Positions 11,916-23,560 of a stretch of 64,000 nt of DNA are shown piece after piece. The notes beneath the pieces are model-generated. The model did not search any database. It was given only the letters and a program-made list of their open reading frames with translations, and was not told where the DNA came from. Position 1 is the stretch's first letter. Every line of letters begins with the position of its first letter. Origin of the DNA: Medicago truncatula (taxonomy: Eukaryota; Streptophyta; Magnoliopsida; Fabales; Fabaceae). The DNA is taken from the NCBI RefSeq assembly GCF_003473485.1, contig NC_053046.1, positions 7,760,001-7,824,000 on the forward strand. Direction: 5' to 3'. The position numbers were made by a program, and so were the translations under genes.

Positions 11916-14900
11916 CTATCTAAAGGAGAATTGAATTTCTTCCAATGTTCTTCCTTTTGTCTCGGGGACCCAAATTGCCGCGAAAACAACGGTAAACGCA
12001 GCCATCACAGTGTAGATTAAGAATGTTCCTATTGAAAACCAAACTTTAGTATATGATTTTGATATTGAGATTGACACCATACATACAAGAGCATGCATGG
12101 ATGTCAAGAAAATTTTCAAAAGAAATAATAAAGAGCATGCATGAATGTACTTGAAACAAAAACAAACCTCCACTACTCCAAGTCAAAAGCAAGTTTGCAG
12201 TCATTGTGATTATCCATGAAGTTAGCCAATTTGTCAAGGTAGCTATGCTGCCAGCAAGTCCCTTTATATTCACAGGAAGTATCTAGAAAACAAGATCAAG
12301 AAGTAAGAGGTTATTTATGTTTAAAAATGTGAAAAAAAATATATGTGATCCGTGCGAATACACAAGTATATTGTTAGTATAGCACTAAAACATTAATTGT
12401 TTGATTTATAATCTCTTATGTTTATAAGGTGAAGTGAAAATAAAGTCTAAATTTTACCTCAGACATTATAAGCCAAGGGATTGGTCCAAGTCCAAGAGAG
12501 TAGCCAATCACCATAGCCTAAAAAGAAACATTTGATAAAATTGATAAGTACTTAAATACTTGAATTCACATGGAACAAAAACAATGTTCAACAATTTTAG
12601 TTCAACATAACATACCACAAGCCCAACAACAGAAAGTATTCCCAAAAAGCTGTATAGAGGAGAATCCTTCTCTGTAACTCCCTAGTATCAATATAATGAA
12701 CTAGTTAACATAGTAATGGTTCTGATATTGAATCAACTTTGAATAATTACCTAACTAACCTCAAAATAGAATGCTATTGAGACAAGAAAAAGGCTTCCTG
12801 TCATTATTGATGAGGATATCTGCAAAAGTGATTACACATTATAGATTTTTGCTATAAATTTTATTTATGTTCATTCACTATGGATTTTGGACTTTGCATT
12901 TGGCTTAACTATTAGAAGTAGCCTTCTTCCACTTTTGTCCACCAACCAAGTAGTGATTCCAGTAACTATGACCTAGAAGAAAAAGCTGATTATGATAACT
13001 GAATTCACTATTTTGTTATTATTACATGAAGAAACAATAGGATATGCAAAATCCAACCTGAATAATCCCAAGTCCAACTGTAGCAGCATTACTTGATGAC
13101 ACTCCTGTTATAAAGTGAAAGTCAAGACCAAAGCAATGGCAATATAAAATGAGAAAATATTAGGAAAAAGAAAGTATATGTTGTCAACTGATAGGAAGAC
13201 CTAACCTGCATTTAGAAAGATTGTACTTGAATAAAACAAAACTCCATTGGTTCCACTCAATTGCTGAAGTACAAGTAATCCAATCCCTACCTGCAGGATC
13301 TCAGCCAAAAGTAGTGGTTTTTTCCAATTTTCTGACAATTAAATAGTGCAACCTTAGGAAAAAGAGTGAGAAGAAGAATACATATTTGGAACCAAAAAAG
13401 GAAATTTAGCATACCATTAAAGGAAACCAATATTTTTTCATCTTAAGATCTGCAAACTGGATTGTAACACCTTTTCCCATTGATTCCACAGATTTCTACA
13501 AAAAAAAAAATGATTATAACTTGCACCTTGTGTATATATTGAATCTTCTGTTTTCATTAACTCAGAACTATGAGCTAAATACCTTAATTTCATGTACTTC
13601 AAGAGATATATCAGTATCAAATCCTCGTAGCACTTGCAAAGAAGTCTCAAACTCTTCTGTCATTCTCATCTTGGCCTAATTTCCCAGTTTCCCACCAACC
13701 AAGGAAGGTATGAAAAACATTAAAAGCATAAAGAGAGTAAACTACAAAGAGTAAAATATCACATCCTCCTTTATCATTATTTTTTCAAAAACACCGAGAA
13801 ATACACGTCTACATTTGTGAAAATGTAATAATTAAATGTAACCATGTATGTTAGTCTGGTGTTGGTGTCAAATACTAACACGTGTTGGACACCCCTTCAA
13901 TATATGTGTTGGTGTTTCGTTTCTTCCTTTTCTAGATCGGACATGTAAACCATAAAGAGATGAAAAGTAGAAAATTTGTTTAGTAAATGCAAGCAAGCCA
14001 TACCAACCATCTTGGTGATTCTGGTATGAAAAATAATCCAGGTATTAATATTGTACATGGTAAAATTCCTGAAATAGAACAACCCATGTTTATGCTGTTA
14101 TTTGATTGCAATTATGTTCTAATAACCAAGCCAAGTAAATCACTAGGAATTTAATTACCTAGAACTGCTAGTATTCTCCAATTGACAAAAAGGCCCAACA
14201 AATAAGCTAGCAATATTCCAATTGTGACAGATAGCTGAGTCCAAAGTATCATACACATGAAAAATAACATTTCAAAAGTACAAAGAATTAGGAAAAAAAT
14301 TAACATGACATTCTTATTAGCATTCAGAATATAAATTTGAACTGAAAGTTCCAACCTGGTTCACTGATCCAAGGGTACCTCTCATGTTTTGAGGTGAAAC
14401 TTCAGCTATATAAACAGGCACCTAAACAGAAGAAAAAACAATAAACTAGTAACATAGTCTCATCAAAGAAAACATAACCGAATAACCAGAATCACACAAA
14501 AGACTAAACTATCTTCGATATAATATATTAACACAATCAAATTGAAGATTACCAACCACATAAGAGATTATCCCGACGCCAAAACCTTCTAAAAACCTCC
14601 CCATAAACAAAAACGACGAGTCCTACATATAAGTTTACGAAAATTACATATTATATAACAGTAAAAACAATAGTCAACTATCAATATCAATAATTTGTTG
14701 AAGCTTACTTGGGCAAAAGAGATGGCCAACCATCCTATTATATTGGGGATCGCAGCAATAATCAATGACTGCATTTTCATTTTATTAACATAGGAAAAAT
14801 GTCATCAACTTAAAAGAAGAAAAAAAAAAACCACAGTACTAACACTAGTGATTCAATCTTACAACTAATAATTTGAAAATAATTAAGGAGGCAATATACG

Positions 14901-15616
14901 AGAATGATAAAGTTATTAAAATACCCCTTTGCGTCCGATGTATTCTGCCATTTGACCACTAGCAATGGCTCCCACCATGGCTCCAACATTGGATAAAGAT
15001 CCAAATAGAGAAAACTAATTCCAACACAGTATAAAAAAAATATATATATAGATCAATAAAGTCATCCTTCAAATAAAATTAGAACCAATTATGAACAGAC
15101 TTAAATTATAACCTCTGAAAGTGAGAGGTTTAGATCACTGATTATACTCTCTTGCGTTGGAGAAGTATAGCCACACTACACAAAAGCAATCATATTAAAA
15201 CAGGACAAAGAAAAGAGAGTGTAAAACGTGTTAAATTGTTAGCAAATACTTCGTCTCGAATGAAATATAGACAAAAAATTCAAAAAGTTAAATTTATTCG
15301 AAATAGAATTTGGATCAAATACATTTAACTTTTTGGATCTTTTTACTTATATATCATTCCAAAGAAAGTAAAGGCTTAAGAAAAGTTAGATCACGATATG
15401 AAGCAATAGTAGCACCGTGAAGCCGAATTGAAGAGGACCCAATGCAACAATGAGGACACAAAGGAGGACAGAAACAGAAGAATCTCGCATGACATATTGA
15501 GTTGAAGAATTTAAGATATTAGTTTGTTTTGATCCCATTCTGTACCAGCTACCAGTGTTAAGAAATGGTTTCTTAAGGTTGTTTCCATCTTCATAATCTT
15601 CTCTGATCAAGCTCAT
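11916..15616 (-). CDS. ERD6-like monosaccharide transporter (18 exons, 489 aa)
   Basis: This is a major-facilitator sugar transporter of the plant ERD6-like (ESL/SFP) group, which move hexoses across the tonoplast or plasma membrane. The exons in transcript order are 15416-15616, 15113-15175, 14925-15014, 14709-14768, 14557-14622, 14356-14421, 14159-14234, 14004-14068, 13583-13675, 13415-13495, 13206-13290, 13058-13104, 12910-12972, 12760-12819, 12616-12681, 12458-12517, 12168-12282 and 11916-12028. Every junction has GT/AG, and the summed length (1470 nt) stays in frame. Family motifs include G-R-K-G after TM2, P-E-S-P-R-W-L at the end of TM6, D-K-S-G-R-R in the second half, and P-E-T-K-G-R-T at the C-terminus. 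Length and motif order match the family, with twelve expected membrane spans. No lesions are seen. Fragments of its last two exons recur downstream of hydrolase copy 3. Confidence 0.93.
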
Positions 15617-17412
15617 TGCAGCTTCAGAAACAAAACTTCAAAGTTCAACAAGAGAGGTAGGTGTCTCTATCCCTTGTTACTTGTGATGTTTGTTGAGACA
15701 AAAGACAATGAGATTCCATAATTCATATTGGATAATAAGCTAGCAGACAAGACAAAGTTTGGCAGATTTGTCAGTCTTGGACAAACACTACGTATACGTG
15801 AACTGTTAGATGTTACTTAATATAAATAATATAGACAACATGGATTATGAAATTGTGGTTGGTTGTTTGATTTAGTTATTTTGGTTCTATTATTAATTAT
15901 AGCTAGAAGCAATTATCTATCTGTCTGTAATATAAACTAAGGAGTAATCAAATTGCTATGAGCTGTTACTTGGTTAAATAACTTGTTACAAATCTTGAGT
16001 TACATTTTTATTTTTGGAAGAGCCAAGAAAAATACTACTATATTAAAAAATGATATGGCTGATATCTAAAACGTGAACATCAGACACCCCCCACCCCCCA
16101 TCACAAGATACAACACAAAGCTTCAGCTACTTGCTTGAATAACAAATTCAATGAAATAAATTCTCAAAATAAAGTACTTCACAAGTTCTTGCATGTCTTG
16201 ATCACTTACTTTTTAAAATTGATTTTGGAAAAAGTGAATTAAAATGATTTATATTTAGATTTAATAAAATAAACAGTAATAAAAAATAGTAGCCAACTAT
16301 ATACATATCAATTTTGACAACTCCAAAATTGAAACCAACTGTATGCATGTCATACTTGATTCTTAAATAAAAAAATTAACACCAATAATTATCCAAAAAC
16401 TTAGCTCGATTCCCATTCTAAATGACAATTAGATCAAGACATTACTATTATATAATTAAAAATGAAAATTTTTAGCGACCTAATATATTGTTTTTTTTTT
16501 TTTTTTAGCAAAAAACCTAAGATATTGTTTAAACATCCAAAAATAGTAACGTTTATATTAAAAATGGGATAATGATTATTTTGGTCTTTGAATGTGTAAG
16601 AAGTAGTCAGAATGGTCCTTGATTGTATCGAAATTATAAATTAGTCCCTTATTGTGAACTTTGTTAGTCAAAATAGTCCTCTACAGTAAAATGTTTCGTT
16701 AATATCGTCATATCAGTCTCTAGATATACTTACTTAATGTAATATCAACCTCTATAAATATTTACTTATTTTCGTATCAATCCCTATAAGAAAAAATTAT
16801 TGTCAACATTGAGGGACTATTTTAACGCGAGAGACTATTTTGACTAACGAATTGTACAATCATTGACTATTTTGAAATTTCAATACATTCAGGAACTATT
16901 GTGGTTATTCGTTGCACATTTAGGGACCAAAATGACTATCACCTCTATTAAAAATTGTGTAGTTATAGTTTTTACATATGTTTGACTTATATTTGCAACA
17001 CATTTTTTTTTGTTCTTTAAACAATGTCTTAGGGCACTTGTTAGCACCCATTAAAAATTGAGGTAAAAGTTATTTCGGTCCCCGAATGTATAGTGTAGTA
17101 GTAACAATAGTCTCTCAGTGTATTGAAATTTTAAAATAGTCCTTAATCGTTGATTTTGTTAGTCAAAATAGTCTCTAACATTAAAATTGTTTGTTAATAT
17201 TGTCATATAAGTCCTTCTAAGTACTTATTGTCATATTAGTTTATATTTAAAAAAAATCTTATGAACATTGAGAAATTATTTTAAGCGTTATGGGCCGGGC
17301 AATATTAACTAACAAATATACAATTAAATATTATTTTAGAATTTCGATATTATTTGGACCAGTAATTACATCGACTAAAAATTACACCAGTAACAAAGAA
17401 GGTGAGAGTGCA
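15617..17412. other. spacer with two MITEs upstream of the transporter
   Basis: No gene is seen. At 16566-16945 a MITE has inverted ends (gataatgattattttggtct and gggaccaaaatgactatcac). A related, more degraded one lies at about 17050-17350. The transporter promoter must lie in the left part, next to 15617; no clear TATA box could be chosen. Confidence 0.45.
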
Positions 17413-18769
17413 GGATTATTCGAGAATTGCTGTTCCCACATTACATAAGACTATGCCACACGAGTAAATGACGTTTTTGCCCCCTCGACAGTTAACTGCC
17501 GAAGTTTTAGAAATCCGGCTGCAGTTAACTGCCGAGGAAAACCTCGCTAGTTAACTGCCGAGGAAATCTGGACTTAATCACTCGCAGAACCAGAACTTTC
17601 CATTTCCAAAACAATTTCAAAATTCTCAATTTCTCTCCAATCTTCACCAAATCTATTTTCACGAATTGCAAGCAAATCAACTGCACATTATCACAAGTAA
17701 GTTGTGTCAATCATTTTAATGTTAATGTTAATTTGTTTAGGTTGATTTTTTAAAAAAAATTAGAGTAGTTTGTATGTGGTTAGGGTTGATTTTAAAATTG
17801 ACAATTTGATGATTGCATGTGTAGTTTAGGAATTGATAAATGAATGTAGTTGTTGCCTATGTTGTTTAAATTATAATGTGGTTTTGAATGGTGGCAAATG
17901 AACACAATTTGAACATGTTTTATACTTTGCACACAAAGTGTTTGATAAAATGCCTCAATGACAATTTTATTGATTATTTAGTTAGTTTAGGTTATGGAAA
18001 TGATAGAAATGATAGAAATTATAGTTTGGTTAAGTGTATATTGATTTTTTAGTTAGTTTAGGTTACGAGAATTATGATGGACACAAATGATTTAGTTGTA
18101 TAGAAATGATTAAGTGTATGTTAATTATTGAATGATGTTTAGATTATTATGGAAATGATGGATATAAATTTTATTGTAATGATGATTATATTGAATGATT
18201 TTAGGTTATGGAAATGATGTTCGTTGTTGTACTTTTAATGAGTTTGATTATGTTTATGTTTAGTTTAGGTTATGGAAATGATGTTAATTTTATTATTTTT
18301 TGTGTAGATATGGCCGATCAGGACTCCATTGATCGATCTAAGATGATTGGTGGTAGGCGTGCGATGACTCAGAGCCACCGGAGGGAGAGGCAGAGCGGCG
18401 ACATCCCAAAGAGGGGTAGAGGTCGGAGGGGAGATGGTTCAGGGAGCTCTCAGGCTACACAGCCTGAGGAGTCATAGGTTGTTGACCCGTCACAGCTTGT
18501 TGACCAGTCTGGGGTGGAATACCTGAATTATCAGGATCAGGTACACCACGATGTGACTGATGGTGGGTATGACCAGGATCATATACCACAGCAGCAGCAT
18601 GTAGGAGACGATGATGACATTGCAGCAGCTGCTGCACCAGAGGTGTTACCTGTGGACCCTCCCTTTTCTGGTGGACCGGCAGACTTATCTTTGCTCCACT
18701 CTTATGCCAGTCATGTGGCGTTGCCACTTTGGTATAATTCAGATAATGTAAGTGTAATTTTTTAAATGC

Positions 18770-19140
18770 TTTTTCTTTATATGTGTGTTTGTTTAATTAT
18801 TATATCCACTTTTATATGTGTGTTTTTTTTTTTTTAACTCTTTTTCTTTATGTTTAATTATTTTCTTTAAATCTGTGTTTGTTTAAACTATGATATCCAC
18901 TTTTATATGTGTTTTTTTTAAATTCTTTTTCTTTATGTTTAATTATTTTCTTTAAATGTGTGTTTGTTTAATTATTATATCCACTTTTATATGTGTTTTT
19001 TTTAATTCTTTTTCTTTATGTTTAATTATTTTCTTTAAATGTGTGTTTGTTTAATTATTATATCCACTTTTATATGTGTTTTTTTTAATTCTTTTCTTTA
19101 TGTTTAATTGTTTTCTTTATATGTGTGTTTGTTTAAACTA
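18770..19140 (+). repeat. ~75-bp tandem repeats in a PMD gene intron
   Basis: The intron between the first two PMD exons contains about five imperfect copies of a ~75-bp unit with 'tttatgtttaattattttct' and 'ttattatatccacttttata'. It is non-coding and T-rich. Confidence 0.7.
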
Positions 19141-20552
19141 CGTTTATTTTTCTATTATTTTAGGTTCGTAAGCTCCGTGTGGTAAAACCAATCAATCATG
19201 GGGCTAAGATCCTCAGTCTCGGACGCTCAAACGGGAATGAGAATTGGTTTTGGGATCCGCTTAGGGAGAGCGGGTTACATGACTTGGTTTACCTGAGCTA
19301 CGCCACCGTGCCTCATGCCCTGCTGATGACTCTATGCGAGAGGTGGCATCCCGAGACCATCACCTTTCACATGCCCTTGGGGTGAGATGACTGTGACATT
19401 GGATGATGTCGCATGTCTCACGCATCTTCCGATTGAGGGGCGGATGTTGAGCCATGGGAAGAAGATGCCGAAACATGAGGGAGCGGCACTACTTATGAGG
19501 CACCTGGGTGTGTCGCAGCAGGAGGCGGAAAAAATTTGTGGGCAGGAGTACGGTGGGTACATTAGCTACCCGAGGCCGAGGGACTTTTATACGACGTACC
19601 TTGGTAGGGCCAACTTATTGGCTGAAACGGAGGATCCAGAGGAGCTTGAGGAGCTGGTGAGGGTTAGGACTTATTGCATCCGGTGTTACCTTCTCTACTT
19701 GGTCGGATGCTTGTTTTTTGGCGATAGAAGCAACAAGCGCATCGAGTTGGTCTATCTGACGACCATGGAGGACGGCTACGCAGGGATGCGTAATTATTCC
19801 TGGGGAGGGATGACACTCACTTACCTATACGGCGAGTTAGCTAAGGCGTGTAGGCCTGGAAACAGAGCTCTTGGGGGGAGCGTGACATTTCTCACTGTAA
19901 GAAAACTTATATTTTATTTTTTTGTTAACTTTTTATTTTTTTTGTTATATTTTCCGTGCGTAATAATTTATAAATGTGATTTGTTTGGTTTGTGCAGACA
20001 TGGTTTTTGGCGCATTTTCCTGGCTTTTATAGTGTTGATCCCAACACTGACTACATGGAAAACTATCCGGTTGCAGCGAGGTGGAAGCTTCAGAAGGGTC
20101 ACGGGGAGGGGGTCACGTATCGGTCACTACTTGATCGTATACAGTTTGATGACGTATGCTGGAGGCCGTACGAAGAGCACAGGGAGATCCAAGACTTTGA
20201 ACAGGTTTTCTGGTATTCTTGATGGATTATGTGCGGTGTTCGTAGGGTGTACCGTCACTTGCCCGAGAGGGTTTTGAGGCAGTGCGAATACGTCCAGACC
20301 ATCCCCAGACATCTAACGGATGTTGTAGACCTGCCACCGCTTTACATTGTGCAGGCGTTCGTCGACTTCCGCACTCACACGCTTAAGGCGGCCGATTGGG
20401 GTGAGCAGGCAGGAGAGCAGACATGGCGGATGGCTATGTGCTATGGTACACTAGGGTGTCTCACCCTCAAATCTTGTCACCTCTTCCAGGAGATCTTCTG
20501 AGGCCTGCAAATGAAGAGAAGATAATTGCAGAGCAGTGAGAGCGGTATGAGG

Positions 20553-21760
20553 TGATGAGATAAAACCGCAAGTGCACGGTCCTATCGAAGTAGTAAAATA
20601 GAGTATCGTTCCGTCAGGGAGTTATGAATTCAATTAACTTTAGATAATGATTAAACTAAAGATTTAGAGGGTAAAAAGGTTTGGGATTTTAATTACAAGA
20701 AAATAAATAAGATAAAAGCCTTGGAATTATTGGTTCATCCTAATGACAAGTCCTTCACAAACCAAACTATTAAACTTATAACCTTATGTTAGACCTAATT
20801 TCTCAAGACAGTTTCTCTTTTGTTCCTCTAGCAACCAAGCCTATTTCGCTGACTTGATTACTATTAGATTTTGGTTCCTCTAACAACCAAACCTATTTCG
20901 CTGACTTGATCATTATTAGTTCCCTTGAAGATCGAAACTATATGTCTCAAAGATTGTAAAGACTATTTCGCTGCCTTTACAATCTTTGTCTAAATTCACT
21001 TGTTCGAATATCAAAGCTCCACTTTCGTTTTATGAATTGATATTTGAGATGATGGATAAACAATTATCAAACCCTCCACTTTCGTTTCCACAGTTTGATA
21101 ATGGTTGATCCATGTTAAAGCGGTGAATTTAGATAAGGAATTAGGGTTACATAAGATTAAGGTTTAAAGCTTGGTTTGATTAGGATTATGTCATTAGACT
21201 TATCCAACAATCCCAAGACAAGAGAAGTCTACTCACTGACGTTCATTGTAGACAAGGAGAAGAAGAGAGAAAGCATAAAAGTAAATAACAAGAAAGTAAA
21301 ATGAACTTTTATTAGAAAGACAATTGTCACATATTGTATTCCAAGAAAAGATGAATATTTGTGATGGATGGCTACTCTATTTATAGCATACATTTGACTT
21401 AAAATCTAAGCAATTACATTCGGGCTAAAAATATAGTAGCTTAAAATCTAAGCAAAAGCAGCAAAAGACACTCTGGAGGGTGGCACGGCCGTGCCAATGC
21501 TAGCACGGGCCGTGCCAAGCTTCTGACTTTAGGGGAGACATATTTTGTCTTCCAATCTTTGTATTTTCGTACCGAATCAGCTCCAAGTCCCTTCTTTTGC
21601 TCCAAGACTCAATCCATCCAATATTCATTCCTGAAATATAATAAAATGCAATTTGTAGTAAACTATCTTAAAAAGGAAATAATATTAATATAAAATAAAC
21701 TAAAATCTAATTAAAACTAAACTAAATAATATCTAGAAATAGGTAATAAATGACTCATCA
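20553..21760 (-). mobile_element. solo LTR (1.2 kb) inside the PMD exon
   Basis: The ends are tgatgagataaaac on the left and atgactcatca on the right, with a perfect 5-bp target duplication TGAGG (20548-20552 and 21761-21765). Conceptually removing it rejoins the PMD reading frame across the site (E-R-Y-E-A-R-S-S-P-D-T). The phrase 'cgcaagtgcacggtc' near one end and the 'cacggccgtgcc' palindromes at 21485 are typical of plant gypsy LTRs. No internal region is present. I judge the orientation as minus from the end sequences; this is less certain than the boundaries. Confidence 0.85.
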
Positions 21761-22554
21761 TGAGGCGAGAAGCTCGCCTGACACCTATGACATGGTTTAT
21801 GGTGCTGTTGCCTACGCTGATGCGCAGTTAGGCCAGGAGGAGGTCATGAGCATGACCCCTCAGCAGTGGTTTCAGGCCATGAGCCATATGAAGGAGCAGA
21901 TCGCACCGATTTTGACCAGGAGGCGAGGCCAGAGGCCGAGGAGGAGGCACTATCAGCAGGACCAGAACCAGGACCAGTAGTAGTATTTTGATTTTTAGGA
22001 CTTGTTTTTTAGTTTTGGTGTTTTCATGACATTGATTTGTATATTTGTATAGTTGTACTTTTATGACATTACTTTTAATTTCATGGGATTTTTTTTACTT
22101 TGTTTAATGTATAAAAATGTTGGTTTAATTAAGTTGTGCATTTGCGCCAATATTTTTTTGTTATTTGAACCGTTATGATGAATTTCAAACGTTTGTGTAA
22201 TTTGAACCAAATGTCGGTTTGATTTAATTATGGACAATTGTAAAAGATATTGTATCTATCTTGTTTATGTTCGAGTTTCAATGTTGTATGAATTGTTTTG
22301 CCTTTCAAAATGCTTTGGTTTAATTACAGGTAAAAACTGGCCGAAAAAAAGGCTTGAAAATGTTTTAGAATGATGCAGAGCTCACTGCCTGCATAATCAA
22401 TTTTCCTCGGCAGTTAACTCCTGAGGTTTTCCTCGACAGTTAACTGCAACCGAATTTCTAAAACTTCGGCAGTTAACTGCCGAGGGGCAAAAACGTCAAT
22501 TACTCGTGTGGCACAGCCTTATGTAATGTGGGAACAGCAATTCTCGGATTATTC

Positions 22555-22567
22555 TATATATAAAAAA
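22555..22567 (+). promoter_or_regulatory. TATA-like box of the DNA glycosylase gene
   Basis: tatatataaaaaa lies about 150 bp before the glycosylase ATG and starts immediately after the MULE 1 target duplication (ends 22554). It is a candidate core promoter only; no transcript data are available. Confidence 0.4.
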
Positions 22568-22714
22568 GTTGGTGGGATTTAAATAATCTTTTTATTTTTA
22601 TTTTTGGTAGATCATGAAAGAGTTTCCATTAGTAAAATAAAAATAAAAATTCCATTGATCAATCTTCATTATCTAATATCCCTTCACCCCCAAATTTGAG
22701 TCTGACAAACAACC

Positions 22715-23560
22715 ATGAAACGAACTCGATCTCAAATCAAATCCAACCCCACACCCATCACAAATCCACAACCCCCAATCAAAACCTTAATCTCTTCAAA
22801 AATCACCTTCCCCGCCAAAAAAATCCTTAAACCCACCATCAAAACCAAAGAAGAAGTGAAAAAACCACACTTTCCCCTTCTCACACCAATAATCCAAAAA
22901 CCATTAACATCACAAAACGAAATCACCGCCGCACTCAACCACCTCCGCGCTGCTGACCCACTCCTTTCCACCATCATCAACACCTTCCCTCCACCCCAAT
23001 TCTCAAACTCAAACGCTATCACACCTTTCTTCTCTCTCATCAAAACCCTAATCTCCCAACAACTCTCCATCAAAGCATCCTCTTCAATCGAACAACGCTT
23101 CATCTCGCTCTTCACCAACCAATGTTCCATCCTCCCAAACACCGTTTTATCCGTTACACCGGACACTCTTCGTTCCGTTGGAATCTCGGCGCGAAAAGCA
23201 ACCTACATTCACGACCTAGCAACCAAGTACGCTGATGGGTTTTTATCGGATTCATCGATTGTTGAAATGGACGATGAAATGCTTTACGAGAAACTAATGT
23301 CGGTTAAGGGAATTGGACCGTGGTCGGTTCATATGTTTATGATATTTACGCTTCATCGTCCTGATGTTTTGCCTGTTGGTGATCTTGTTGTGAGAAGAGG
23401 TGTTGAGAAATTGTATGGTCTTAAGGTTTTGCCTTCTCCTGAAAAAATGGAGGGTTTGTGTGAGAAATGGAAGCCTTATAGGTCTGTTGGGTCTTGGTAT
23501 ATGTATAGGTTTGTTGAAGCTAAAGGGGTTTTACCAAATCCCACCACTACTACTACATAG
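22715..23560 (+). CDS. AlkA-type DNA-3-methyladenine glycosylase (HhH-GPD), 281 aa
   Basis: This is a single-exon ORF with an ATG at 22715, for a base-excision-repair glycosylase that removes alkylated bases. Residues 1-60 are a basic, proline-rich tail that could direct it to the nucleus. The catalytic domain follows: the segment F-F-S-L-I-K-T-L-I-S-Q-Q-L at about 105-117, the helix-hairpin-helix V-K-G-I-G-P-W-S at 197-204, and the catalytic Asp at about 223 in L-P-V-G-D-L-V-V-R-R-G. The end S-V-G-S-W-Y-M-Y-R matches the family's final helix. The frame is intact and the codon choice is C-rich in the first half, unlike its neighbours. MULE 1 ends 169 bp upstream. The overlapping minus-strand ORF at 22732-23166 is a shadow. 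Confidence 0.92.
   Translation: MKRTRSQIKSNPTPITNPQPPIKTLISSKITFPAKKILKPTIKTKEEVKKPHFPLLTPIIQKPLTSQNEITAALNHLRAADPLLSTIINTFPPPQFSNSNAITPFFSLIKTLISQQLSIKASSSIEQRFISLFTNQCSILPNTVLSVTPDTLRSVGISARKATYIHDLATKYADGFLSDSSIVEMDDEMLYEKLMSVKGIGPWSVHMFMIFTLHRPDVLPVGDLVVRRGVEKLYGLKVLPSPEKMEGLCEKWKPYRSVGSWYMYRFVEAKGVLPNPTTTTT

Larger units (their letters stand above)
18310..21980 (+). pseudogene. plant mobile domain (PMD / MAIN-like) gene, broken
   Basis: The remains of a PMD-type protein (the aminotransferase-like, MAIN/MAIL family often carried by transposons) can be followed in exons 18310-18747, 19164-19896 and 19998 onward. The last exon resumes after a solo LTR and ends at 21980. The N-terminus is basic and Gln/Asp-rich. 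The PMD core contains stretches such as R-E-S-G-L-H-D-L, L-C-E-R-W-H-P-E-T and T-V-T-L-D-D-V-A. The C-terminus is Gln/Arg-rich. Lesions are an in-frame TAG at 18475, a one-base frameshift near 19383, an in-frame TGA at about 20218, a frameshift near 20440, a TGA near 20537, and the LTR insertion at 20553. It cannot make a full protein. The family's role in plants is in genome stability and silencing, but this copy is transposon cargo. Confidence 0.85.
17422..22545 (+). mobile_element. MULE 1: 5.1-kb Mutator-like element carrying a PMD gene
   Basis: The element is bounded by a perfect 9-bp target duplication GGATTATTC (17413-17421 and 22546-22554), the length typical of Mutator transposition. 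The terminal inverted repeats are about 150 bp, start gagaattgctgttcccacat, and contain repeated palindromes of cggcagttaactgccgag. No transposase is visible. Its cargo is a decayed plant-mobile-domain gene. The TIR and about 250 bp inside the right end match the left end of MULE 2 at 56752, in opposite orientation. It was therefore probably mobilised by transposase of that family. Confidence 0.92.

Noticed and set aside
22732..23166. 144-aa ORF antisense to the DNA glycosylase
   Set aside because: It is a shadow of the C-rich codons of the real gene on the plus strand, which has clear catalytic motifs.
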